DNA of 64,000 nucleotides from Lactuca virosa (lineage: Eukaryota > Streptophyta > Magnoliopsida > Asterales > Asteraceae): positions 123,113,234-123,177,233 of the forward strand of contig CAKMRJ010005634.1 in assembly GCA_928212115.1 (NCBI GenBank), in the 5' to 3' direction. The notes under the pieces were generated by a model. The model was not told the origin of the DNA and searched no databases. It saw only the letters and a program-made list of their open reading frames with translations. Each line of letters begins with the position of its first letter. The stretch's first letter is position 1. Position numbers and translations under genes: made by a program. Below are positions 1-10,346 of this stretch, one piece after another.

Positions 1-737
1 AATACAGTGTCGTAACTGCAACAGGAAAGGGCATATTGCCCGATTCTGTAGAGCACCACCCCAACCACTTAACCAAGTACCTGCGGCTGGAATTTTTCAA
101 GCATGCTACAATTGTGGTGAAGTATGACATTTTAAGAAGACGTCCTAAAACCTGGAAATGCTGGTGGAATCGGGAGAATATTAGCCTTGGGCCAGGAGAA
201 CTGTGGCGAATCCCGCAGTATTACGGGTATGTTTCTTCTCTCTCACGAAACTTATGCATGCATTCTATTTGATTGTGGTGCTGAGAAGAGCTTCGTGAGC
301 CATAATTTCAACACTTGCTAAAACAAAACTCTCAACCATTAAAAGAAACATTCACCGGTCGAAATGGCTAATGGGAAATTCTGAATCCACCAACGACATA
401 TACATAGGATGTACTCTTACTTTGAATAACTATTCGTTTCCTATTGACCTTATGACGGTCTCTATCAAGACTTTCGACGTAATAATAGGTATGGATTGGT
501 TGTGTCTTAACCGTGCTGACATCTTATGTTATGAAAAAGCCATTCGTCTGATATTACCAACTAATGAAACACTTGTTATTTACGTCGACAAACCTGGAAA
601 GAACCTCCAAATCATTTCTTGCATCAAGGCACAGAAGTACCTTCGCAAAGAGTACTGTGCTTTCTTAGCTCATGTTGTAGACAAAAAGCAAGAAGTGAAC
701 GATATCGCGAAAATTCCAGAAGTCTGTAACTTTCTCG
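1..737 (+). pseudogene. gag C-terminus and aspartic protease of gypsy A (broken)
   Basis: A first CCHC zinc knuckle (C-x2-C-x4-H-x4-C) is intact at 8-49. A second begins at 104, but a TGA at 125-127 stands before its histidine. These knuckles bind the element's RNA in the capsid. Protease follows: the active-site triplet, normally Asp-Ser/Thr-Gly, reads Asp-Cys-Gly at 271-279. After a frame change near 330-370 the protease fold continues to about 737 and includes the conserved IIGMDWL motif. A one-base shift near 738 (a run of T) separates it from the reverse transcriptase frame. The polyprotein was one reading frame in the ancestor; this copy cannot make it. Confidence 0.88.
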
Positions 738-1459
738 ATGTTTTTTCCCGATGATCTTCCAGGAGTACCTCCCGAAAGACAAGTTGAATTCCGAATCGAC
801 TTAATTCCAGGGGCTACCCCTGTAGCCAAGTCTCCCTACCATCTTGCACCTTCAGAATTGCAGGAATTATCCAGCCAACTTAACGAACTTCTTAGTAAAG
901 GTTTCATAAGACCAAGTTTCTCACCCTGGGGAACTCCGGTTTTGTTCATAAAGAAGAAGGATGGATCATTCCGTATGTGTATAGACTACCGCGAACTGAA
1001 TAAACTTACCATTAAGAATCGATACCCTCTGCCTCACATTGACGATCTGTTCGACCAACTTCAAGGTGCGAGCTACTTCTCAAAAATAGACTTAAGATCC
1101 GGGTATCACCAGTTACGAATTTTGGAGGATGACATTCCCAAAACCGCGTTCAGAACTCGTTATGGTCATTATGAGTTCGTAGTGATGCCATTCGGATTGA
1201 CGAATGCACCTGCTGTGTTCATGGATCTAATGAACAGAGTGTGTCGTTCCAATTCTTGGACAAATTCGTTATAGTCTTCATTGATGACATTCTTATTTAT
1301 TCAAGAAGTGAAGAGGAACATGGCCAACATCTTCGTCAAGTTTTGCAAACTCTAAGAACCGAGAAACTCTATGCGAAGTTTTCAAAATGTGAATTTTGGA
1401 TTAGAAAGGTTGATTTCTAGGTCACGTGGTCAGTTCTTAAGGACACACGTCGATCCTTC
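738..1459 (+). pseudogene. reverse transcriptase of gypsy A (frameshifted)
   Basis: The reverse transcriptase copies element RNA into DNA in virus-like particles. The fingers and palm are clear: the KKKDGSFRMCIDYRELN segment near 950-1000, the SKIDLRSGYHQ motif near 1080-1110 and the catalytic FIDD at 1277-1288 (the family's form of YxDD). The frame that starts at 738 ends at 1274, just before FIDD, so the active site is in a different frame. Stops follow around 1420-1470 where the thumb meets the RNase H connection. Confidence 0.92.
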
Positions 1460-2337
1460 CAAAATTAAGGCTATTGAAAACTGGTCACACCCAAAACACC
1501 TATAGAATCCGTCAATTCTTAGGTCTTGCTGGCTATTATCGCAGATTCATCCAAAATTTCTCTAGAATAGCTAAACCTCTTACCACCTTGACGCAAAAGG
1601 GGGTAACTTTTAGCTGGGAAGAAAGACAAGAAATAGCGTTTCAAACACTGAAACGAGCTTTGTGTAGTGCACCAATCCTATCTCTTCCCGAAGGAACAGA
1701 GGATTTTGTAGTGTATTGTGATGCTTCTAATCAAGGGCTTGGATGTGTTCTTATGCAAAGAGGAAAGGTGATATCTTATGCCTCAAGACAGCTAAAGACA
1801 CATGAAGTCAATTATTCAACACATGACCTTGAACTAGGAGCAGTAGTATTTGCTCTGAAGATCTGGAGACATTACTTATATGGCACGAAATGCACAGTAT
1901 TCACGGACCATAAAAGTCTTCAGCACATCTTCAATCAGAAAGAGCTAAACATGAGACAACGACGATGGGTGGAGCTACTGAACGACTACGATTGTCAGAT
2001 TCTTTATCACCCTGGTAAAGCTAACGTTGTAGCTGACGCCCTTAGCAGAAAAGAATACTCGAAATGCCGAGTAAAGTCATTGACCATGACAATCCATTCA
2101 CATCTTTCCACACAGATCAGAGAGGCTCAATTAGAGGCCTTAAAACATGAAAAAGTGATAGGTGAATCTTTGAGAGGAATGGATAAAAATTTCAAAGTCA
2201 GGGATGATGGAGTTTATTGTTTCATGAATCGAATCTGGACACCTAAGTTTGGTGGTTACAGAGATGTAGTCATGAATGAAGCGCTCACAAAACTCGATAC
2301 TCTATTCATCCAGGTTCAACAAGATGCTGGACCTTAA
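1460..2337 (+). pseudogene. RNase H and connection of gypsy A
   Basis: An open stretch from 1474 covers the GLAGYYRRFI connection motif and the RNase H domain (FVVYCDASNQG with the first catalytic Asp, DLELGAVVFALK with Glu, FTDHKSL with Asp, ADALSRK near the end). The enzyme removes the RNA strand and makes the plus-strand primer. The longest open part is 287 codons. It runs into the zinc-binding start of integrase and is broken near 2300-2340 where the HHCC region should begin. Confidence 0.9.
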
Positions 2338-3290
2338 GAAACTATAGTGGTGGCCTAACATGAAGGCTGAAATTGCTACCTTCGTGGGCAAGTGTCATAC
2401 TTGCGCCAAAGTAAAGGTAGAATATCATAAACCTTCAGGTTTATTACAACAACCTGAAATCCATGAATGGAAGTGGGAGTGGATTACAATGGATTTCATA
2501 ACCAAGTTACCCAAGACATCGGGTGGTTATGATACTATTTGGGTAATCGTCGATAGATTAACCAAATCCGTGCACTTCTTACCAATCAAAGAGTCAGACA
2601 AGATGGAGAAGCTAACAAGAACTTACCTCAAGGAAATCGTTAGACTGCATGGTGTACCAATATCTATTATTTCCGACCGAGATAGTAGATTCACTTCTCA
2701 TTTCTGGCAGTCTTTACAAAAATCTTTGGGAACTAGGTTGGACATGAGTACAGCCTACCATCCTCAGACTGACGGACAAAGTGAGAGGACAATTTAAACT
2801 TTAGAAGATATGTTACGAGCTTGCGTGATAGACTTTGGTAAGGCATGGGATACTCATTTACCTCTTGTCGAATTCTCGTACAATAATAGTTATCACACTA
2901 GCATTAAGGCTGCTCCTTTCGAAGCTCTCTATGGCCGTAAGTGCAGATCCCCTCTGTGCTGGGCTGAAGTAGGCGATACGCAGTTAGCTAGAAGTCAAGT
3001 TCCTGACGGTGCCCTCACTGGTCCAGAAATCATTCGCGAAACCACAGAGAAAATTGTATAAATCCGGGAGCGACTTAAAGCTTCCAGAGATAGACAGAAA
3101 AGCTACGCCGACAAAAGAAGAAAACCTTTGGAGTTTCAGGTTGGTGACCGCGTCATGTTGAAGGTCTCACCCTGGAAGGGCATGATACGCTTTGGAAAGC
3201 GTGACAAGTTGAATCCAAGGTATATATGACCATTTGAGATTCTTGCCAGAATTGGTCTCGTAGCTTACAAACTCCAACTCCGACTACAAA
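2338..3290 (+). pseudogene. integrase of gypsy A (broken)
   Basis: The end of the zinc-binding domain is visible (CHTCAKVKV from about 2394). The catalytic core follows with all three acidic residues: MDFITKLPK (Asp codon 2492-2494), ISDRDSRF (Asp, near 2670) and TDGQSERTI (Glu, near 2780). The core is interrupted by a TAA at about 2796 and by another stop near 3059. The C-terminal GPY/F-type DNA-binding region (GDRVMLKVSPWKG) is recognisable near 3145-3185. Integrase inserts the cDNA with a 5 bp staggered cut, consistent with the 5 bp TSDs of related copies in this window. Confidence 0.9.
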
Positions 3291-3561
3291 CTAAGAGTAA
3301 CATACATCCTTTTTCCACGTCTCAAACTTGGAAAAGTGTTTGTCCGACGAGACTCTTGTTATCCCACTCGACGAAATCGAGATCGACGAGAGCCTCAACT
3401 TCATGGAAGAACCTGTCGAAATCATGGACCGAGAGGTCAAGCAAACGAAACAAAGCCGTATCCCGATAGTGAAGGTTCGCTGGAATGCCAAAAGAGGACC
3501 TGAATTCACTTGGGAACGCGAGGATCAAATGAAACTGAAATATCCTCATCTTTTTGTTTAG
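3291..3561 (+). pseudogene. chromodomain-like integrase tail of gypsy A
   Basis: The last open stretch (ATG at 3328, stop at 3561) holds the tail typical of Tekay-type chromoviruses. It contains EPVEIMDREVK, then IPIVKVRWN and GPEFTWEREDQMK, ending LKYPHLF. In this lineage the tail is thought to steer integration by reading histone marks. It lies in a different frame from the integrase core because of small indels at 3250-3325. The minus-strand open frames here are shadows. Confidence 0.85.
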
Positions 3562-3618
3562 TTATTTGTAACTACTTATTTGCTTAAACTCTAATTTCGG
3601 GAAGAAATTCTCTCTAAC

Positions 3619-3628
3619 GGGGGGATAA
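3619..3628 (+). other. polypurine tract of gypsy A
   Basis: A run of six G followed by ATAA abuts the TGTGACAACC start of the LTR. This is the expected place for the plus-strand primer. Confidence 0.85.
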
Positions 3629-3823
3629 TGTGACAACCCGAAATTTCTTCTATCTTCTACTTTCAGTCAATTCAATCAAAGACAAACTAGTTTTCTGCTA
3701 TCTTTTATCATTGTTTAGAGTCTGTTTGAGTGTTCTAAGCCTAGTGTATTCAAGAATCGGGTATTAGGAAGTATCTACTTGAGTCCATTGTGCCTTAATC
3801 AAACTCTTAACTCATTAAGAGGA

Positions 3824-4593
3824 GTTTACGGCCAACACATGGTTGGGCCGTAAACCCATGTGTAGGTCGTGAACTCATGCTATATGCATGAGTTTACATC
3901 ACTTTTCTCCATTTCTTCCATTTCTAGTCAAGAACACCCAATATTCTCTCTCAAGTATCATAAGATCTTCACTTTGATCTTCCAAAAATGTAAAAATTCT
4001 TTCACTTGAATTGTTGTTACATCTCCTTATCTAGTGATTATACATGATTTCATCCATGAAATCCTTCCATTTTGCTAGATTTCAAGTGTTCTTCATTTCA
4101 CCAAGAACACCAAGAACACACACTAGTGTTTTTGGACTTTAATCACCCTATCAAGCTTCTATATTGTAAGTACTCTCTCCTAAGCTTGCTATATACACGA
4201 AATACTTGAAGAACACTTAGGAATCATCCAATTGACAAGAACAAAGGGAGTTTACGGCCAAGGCAATCTCCCTTGGCCGTAAACCCATATAATGAAGCAT
4301 ATGTTGACTTTAAACACTCCTAAAGGCTTCTAAACCCTTGAGTACCTTTCTTTGTGTAATACTTACTGATTATACTACTTGAAAACATAAAGAAATCAAG
4401 ATCAAAAGGTGTTTACGGCCAAGGCAATCTCCTTGGGCTGTAAACTCTAATTAAGGGTGTAAATGAACCCTAAACCTCTTACTAAGCCTTGGAACTAAGT
4501 CTAGAACACCTCAAGGAAGAACCTAGGACTTTAAAACATAAAATGGTACAAGATACTATGAGTTTACGGCCATAAACTCATAGGGCCGTAAAC
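3824..4593. repeat. palindrome cluster in the LTR of gypsy A
   Basis: Inverted pairs built on GTTTACGGCC / GGCCGTAAAC occur at 3824-3855, 4250-4284, 4411-4445 and 4562-4593. The second has a perfect 14 bp stem (4250-4263 with 4271-4284) and a 7 nt loop. Confidence 0.9.
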
Positions 4594-5947
4594 CCTAGGT
4601 CGTAAACTCATATAAGACTTACCATGTTGACCATAAACTCATTAGAAGGGTCATACACCCTTAGTATGCAATCATATGTGATTGTAGTACTTAAAACCTA
4701 GAGTTTCCTAGTCTAATAGGGTGTTACCTTTCATGATTAGTTGTTTATTCACTAATTATAAACATATATGTGTCATTATATGTTCAATAGGATCCGTGTG
4801 TGATCAAGTCTTCACTTGACACTTAGCATCCTACACTAATCTTACATTTGAGTAACTTACAACAGGTGAGTTCATACCCCCACATTTTCATAGTTTTTAC
4901 TGTTTTAAGGGGGGGGGGAATACAAGTATAACACAAAGATATTGTGTTATAACAAATGATTTCACATGGAATACAGTTATCAAAACAAATGGTTTCAAAC
5001 ATCTTATCAAATCAAGTGGTTTTAAGTGGTTATTTCAAAAAGACATCAAGTCACCAAAATGGATTTACAAATATGAAAATTCTTTTAAATGTTTTATAAA
5101 CTTATATCTTTCCCCAAAAATCATACTAGTATACATATATTTATATAAATAAGGTTTTAAAACTTAGGACTGACAACCCACTTTGGTTCCTTTTCCTTGT
5201 TTGGATGTGGGATCACAAGTATCAGTTGTTTGTCCTAGTGTCATTTAAATTTTAGTTATATATATTTGTATATGTATACAAGTATAAAGTTTATTCAATT
5301 AGATTCAATTACCTTTGTCATATTGCAATTATCCCTTTACATGTTGAGAAAGGATCCCTACATGAATACTCATTATCAATTCAGATAGTACATATAAATT
5401 ATAATAGGTATAATTTTTATGATACACAGAACATTAATCACGCAACTAGCATACTAGAGTACATTGTTTTACAAAACAAAAGTTTAATTCAAAACTATTC
5501 AAGTGTATTCATTCATTCAAATACATGTTAAGAATACTAATTCAAGGATATACTATCAATCATTCATTTCAGAATGATTGGAATTTCATAACTGTTATAC
5601 ATGTAACGTTATACGCTTTTATGAGTCAAAGAGTACAGTTAGTTTAATTCATTTTAAACGATACATTAAAGTCCTGATATTATTAACCAGAGTCTCCAGC
5701 AGGGGATCGAAACAATGTGTGTATAGATCTATATTGGGATTAACAACCCCGCACTCGGACTGCTAGCTACAGTCAGGCATACACGCCTGTGAGTGACAAT
5801 TGTTATCATCAACTTTCAACGCATACATAGCGTTGGGTCAGACCATCTAGTTAGTATGGTTATAATAACTCATTAAAAAGGTATTAACAATACGTTAGTG
5901 TATAATTACCTAAACTTAAGTACATTTTCAAAGTACTAGTTTACTAG

Positions 5948-6009
5948 ATACAGTTTACAAGATACAGTTATACAATACAGTTTACACGATACAGTTTACA
6001 AGATACAGA
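5948..6009 (+). repeat. short tandem array GATACAGTTTACAA
   Basis: About five imperfect copies of a 12-14 bp unit stand in the 3' third of the LTR. Confidence 0.8.
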
Positions 6010-6432
6010 ACATTGGTTTACAAACAGAACAGTTTTATACATATACAACTACTTTTCATATACAACAGAAAATATAGGATTTTCTGGAAACAGTTTACAT
6101 ATTCAAGAAACAGAAAACATTCTTACGAAACATAAATACTTATGCACTCACTCAACTTTATGTTGATACTCTCTTTTCAAATTACTTGTATTCTCAGGGA
6201 ACCCGTAGACAGGTACACACCCGGCTTTTTGAAGATGGAGCAGTTTATGTTTTGTCTTTATCTTTTGTACAACTTTTTGGTTTCAGTATACAAAGTGAAA
6301 CACATGTAAATATTTATACTTTTTAATACAATGGTTGTTTGTACTATGATTACTATATTACATGTGTTGTGATACTATAAATGAAGTCCTCCACCCCCGG
6401 ACGTTTCCGCCGTCTGGTTTGGGGGTGTGACA

Positions 6433-6878
6433 AGATCCTTAAGAGTAAAGAAGATAATGGGGATGGGTAATTTGGTTGATTGTTTGATGTTTAAACATAA
6501 TAATTATATTATTGTGGGTTGAAAATCCTATGTACTCACCAGGTTTCCCAACCTGACCCTCTCAAGCTTATTTGAATCACAGGTGCCGATACGAAGTTCC
6601 TTTAACAGAGATTAAAGAGTGTGAGATTAAAGGTGTGATGTAGTATGATCATAGTAGTTGTTATGAATATGAAATATATTTGTATTGAGTAAATATATGA
6701 CATTCCAAATGTTTTAAAAATGAATAAAAATATATTTCTTCGGAAATTCTTTGATAATGTATTTATCATCTTTTTCTGGGAACAAATTCCGCAACATTTT
6801 CATTAAAAGAGATACTCTGATTTTTATAAAGGATAAACAAAATCGGTCTTTTCTGACCGTGAAAATGAGGATGTCACA
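6433..6878 (+). repeat. probable LTR stub of another gypsy family
   Basis: Directly after element A lies sequence with an LTR look: TGTACTCACC, then ATCACAGGTGCCGATACG, ending GAGGATGTCACA at 6878. The ACAG/GT at 6581-6582 sits where the other LTRs have an acceptor-like site. The 5' half is missing, probably because element A inserted in it or removed it. No primer site follows. Identification is by general resemblance only. Confidence 0.4.
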
Positions 6879-6963
6879 GTTACTACTTCTATTTTCTCTA
6901 TTAACTTTTCGATAACATATTGATGAAAAATATAATCTGATAAGAAACTTTCTTCTTCTACAG

Positions 6964-7214
6964 GACTATACATCATGGACAAGTCGGTAAAGCAACATCT
7001 ACACGATTCTTTCACCAACTCATTCATGGTGTAGGTTATTGCCATAGTAAAGGACTGTATCATAGAGATATGAAGGTGTTGAGATTTTTTGTTTTCTTTT
7101 CAAGTCGTCTTCAATGGATCCTTATCATTTTTACCTCTTACTTTCCTTTCACAACCTCGAAATCTTTTCTTAGATTCTCAAGGAAATTTAAAGATTTCAT
7201 ATTTTGGACTTCAA
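6964..7214 (+). pseudogene. CIPK/SnRK-like protein kinase gene fragment with intron
   Basis: Two exon pieces of a Ser/Thr kinase catalytic domain are readable. 6964-7075 translates in one frame to a segment containing FHQLIHGVGYCHSKG and then YHRDMK, matching the kinase subdomain VIb catalytic loop (HRDLK). It is preceded by a good acceptor (TTCTTCTTCTACAG ending 6963). 7155-7214 continues with NLFLDSQGNLKIS and YFG, matching the NLLLD..GNLKISDFG of subdomains VIb-VII, with the metal-binding Asp of DFG changed to Tyr. The 79 bp between looks like an intron: AAG/GTGTTG at its start and CTTTCACAA, a decayed acceptor, at its end. The VxYCHSxGxYHRD wording is closest to CBL-interacting kinases. 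The rest of the gene is absent, so this is a captured or relic genomic fragment, not a retrocopy. Confidence 0.72.
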
Positions 7215-8964
7215 ATAATCACAAAAAAGAAAAAAACATAAAACAAAAAAGTTGAAATTACTAAATTAATCCCGAGGTACTCTAAAATTATAAGTAATAA
7301 CAAAGGTAAATGCTAAAAAAATGTTAACGTACTTTCGTATTTTTGGGTATTATAACATTATACTTTCAATCTATTTTATTACAATAATGTATTTTTTTTC
7401 TTATTCATTCATCGTATTTTTCAAAACATATCCAATTAGAATAATTTACTTTAAATTTTGTTTACTGTTATAGTTGCCAAAAAGGGCACCCACTACCCAC
7501 AGTAACATTTTAGCAAGTTTCATTTCTTTTTTGTAATCTCTATTTGTAAATTTGAAGGAGAGTTGAACGAAGAGGCTACACTTTAGGAAATTCCAAGATT
7601 CATTTTTGTAAGTGTTTTAAAACTACAACATGATTATTTTAATTCAATTTTAATTGTTGGGTTCCTTTGATCACGATGACACATGTGTTAAAATTTAAAA
7701 TTAGTAGTAAATAACTAATTATAGGCAATGGTTACATATATGATAAAGATTAAAGTTATAAACATGATACGATTTAAAAAAAATCAGAAAAAAACTGTGG
7801 TAGAATTATTTTTAGATTTTTATATTGGTGCATTGTACTTTAAAACATCCACTGTTATAGCAATTGGTAACCTTCATTGCTATAATTTGTAGATTTCCAA
7901 GTATAGCGTCTGATAACAAATCACTTCGAAGTAGATTGCCTCATAAGAAGAAATGAAAGACACGAGCACATAGAGATGACAATGAGCTCGAGGAATACCA
8001 AGGATCACAACCCCCATCCCCATCCTCGAATGCTCATTTCAATCATCATCCCCATCGGGGAATATAAATGAATCATCATCCCCACCCCCAACTGGTATAG
8101 GGATCCCAAGTGGGGAATCAATGATTTCTTTTTCTATTTTAATATGAAAACTTTTATGTAAAGAAAAACTCTAAATTTCAATTTTAACATCATAAGTTTA
8201 AATTTTTTTTACAAAACATAAAAGTATTCATATATTGCATAAAAACTGGAAACAAATTTTCTACCAAATACATATATGGAAAATCAAGTAGAAAAAGTTA
8301 TCATAGTGATATTTGAGGATACAATAGATAAACCAATGAGAAAAAATATAAACGAGGTTAAATTCGATAAACGAAGAAGGAGAAAATATAATTTCAACGG
8401 AGCAATTACTAATGAGTTGTGTCACTTGGATCAAATTTCAGATATTGCAAATTTTACTATAATTATGTGTTTTGTATTATTTTTATATATTAATATCTAT
8501 CGAGGTCAGGTCCAAGGTCGCGGACTAGGGGTATTCCCATCCCTGATTCTTTATTTGGGGATTCCCATCTCCGTCTCCATCCCGGTCAAACCGGGTGTTG
8601 GTTTTGGGTTCCCCATCGCATATGGGGGTTTTTCCGACCCTATGAGCATATTAAAAAAAAGGAAATATATTAGTATTCTTAAGATTGTACATGTTTACAT
8701 TTTGTAAAATCATGTCGTTCGCCAATAAGCACATATTTTAGTGCATTGAAGCTCTCAGGTATTGATTATGCTAAACAAGGAGATATAAGTAATTTCACTT
8801 TTTTTTATAATTACCATCACATTTCAGCCACTATTCAATTAATTATTTGGCCTCTAAATACTCCAATATAATCATAATATAATCATAGGTAGAAGTAGTT
8901 GACGCAAACAATAGAAATTAATTATTGAGATAATACAATGGTATATAAGTAATTTCACATTTTT
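7215..8964. other. AT-rich intergenic DNA with two CCCCATCC-rich islands
   Basis: No protein-coding signal that I trust. Two C-rich islands (about 8010-8120 and 8513-8640) with repeated CCCCATCC, GGGGAAT and GGGATTCCC words flank a very AT-rich core. Such islands occur in some plant DNA transposons, but I found no clear terminal inverted repeat. The open frame at 8276-8707 runs through the second island and looks accidental. The 16 bp ATATAAGTAATTTCAC occurs twice (8783-8798 and 8943-8958), the second copy next to the SIRE insertion. Confidence 0.6.
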
Positions 8965-9584
8965 TTTTGGAACCTGAAAGTGAACCTCTACCAATCACTA
9001 TCCTTGTATGTTCCGTGGTAAGCCTGTTCCAAAGTCAGACGTGTTCCGAAGTCAGAAGCAGTTCCGGAGTCAAATCAGTTTTCCGGACTGAAGATGGTGT
9101 CCGGAACAAAGTCTATGTTCCGGAGTTGTTATGTACTTTTGTCCGTATGAATTAATTGTATTTGTCATTTAGCTTGATTTAACATGTCATAGGACTTAGT
9201 CTCTTTTGTCAAAACTAGATAATCAGAGTTTCAGAAACATCTCTATTATCCGGTCCTATGCTTATATTTGGTTTGTACGATGTAATATCTTCTCCTATTT
9301 AAAGGAGCTTTCTATGATAAATCAAGTGACGGATTGTTCAAACAAATATAGTAATATTCTAGTGTGACAACCCGAAATTTTCATTTGTATAAACTCCGCA
9401 GTCAAGCACATCAAATTAAATCCAAATTCATTTTAGTACGTTTTTGGCCGGTTTTAAGTCCGTTTGAGTATTTTTATTTTTAATTCATAAAGCGAACAAA
9501 TAAAAGGAAGTATACTTTAGAGGTTGTCGTGCATCACGTAAATCTCAAAACTCCAAGAGTTTGGAGTTTACGGTCCCAAACATG

Positions 9585-10346
9585 GAGTTTACGGCCGTAA
9601 ACTCTAAAGAGTATAAATATGACACTTAGTCATTTTTAGCTCACTTTTCACTTCCTAGTTCAAGAACACCCAAGTTTTTCTCTCAAGTATCATATCACTT
9701 TCCGTCAAATCCGCCAAAAATGTAAGTGTTTCCTTCCTTGGTTCGTTCATATAACACTTTATCTAGTGTTTTTACTCTATTTCATCCATAGAAATCTCCT
9801 CTTTTCTTAGATCTTCAAGTGTTCATCAAAACACCAAGAACACACACTAGTGTTTTTGGGTCCTAAACACTCTTACAAGCCTCATATAAGTAAGTATACT
9901 CCTCCTAGCTAGTTATCTGCATAGTATACTTGTTAATCCATGGGAAAATCATCAAAATCCCCAAGAACATATGTGTTTACGGTTTGGGGATCTCCCAAAA
10001 CCGTAAACACCCCCAAATGGGGTTTAGGTGCCCCTAACACCTTCTATGGCTTGAATAAAGGACTAGAACCTTGCATGCATGAGCTAGAAACACCAAAACA
10101 CGGAATGGTTGGGTAACTATGAGTTTACGGCCGTAAACTCATGGGTTTACGACCGTAAACACATGTGTTTACGACCGTAAACTCCCAAGGAGTGGTCCAA
10201 GGACCGTTAACTCCAACAAAGGGCCATTTCGAGCCCTAGTCACTTCCTAAGCCTTGGATTCGAGTCTAGCTTACTTCCTTGTGTGGTGTAGGACCTTAAA
10301 ACACCCAATGGCACCATTGCCATGAGTTTACGGCCGTAAACTCATG
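9585..10346. repeat. perfect palindromes of the ACGGCCGT type in the solo LTR
   Basis: Perfect palindromes centred on ACGGCCGT occur at 9585-9604 (20 bp), 10119-10142 (24 bp) and 10321-10346 (26 bp). A hairpin with arms 9973-9988 and 9993-10010 and near-palindromes GTTTACGACCGTAAAC at 10145-10160 and 10167-10182 lie between them. Confidence 0.93.

Larger units (their letters stand above)
1..6432 (+). mobile_element. Ty3/gypsy element A (Tekay-like chromovirus), 3' portion
   Basis: The window opens inside the gag of an LTR retrotransposon. Domain order is gag zinc knuckles, protease, reverse transcriptase, RNase H, integrase, chromodomain-like tail, polypurine tract, 3' LTR. Integrase downstream of RT/RNase H defines Ty3/gypsy, and the tail after integrase puts it among chromoviruses; wording is close to Tekay/Del elements. 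The 5' LTR and most of gag lie outside the window, so the target-site duplication cannot be checked; the five bases after the LTR are AGATC. Many stops and frameshifts show the copy is dead. Confidence 0.93.
3629..6432 (+). repeat. 3' LTR of gypsy A (2,804 bp)
   Basis: It starts TGTGACAACCCG and ends GGGGGTGTGACA, a terminal inverted repeat also seen at 9363, 21528 and 40786. Inside are a palindrome cluster (3824-4593), a TATA-like TATATG at 3881, a splice-donor-like CAG/GTGAGT (GT at 4866), a ten-G run (4909-4918), the 12 bp palindrome TATAGATCTATA (5722-5733), a short tandem array (5948-6009) and an acceptor-like TTCTCAG (AG at 6196-6197). No protein is encoded; open frames here, such as 5578-5766, are chance. 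Confidence 0.92.

Noticed and set aside
8276..8707. 143-codon ORF as a host gene
   Set aside because: It runs through AT-rich DNA and a CCCCATCC island, shows no domain and has no conserved counterpart.
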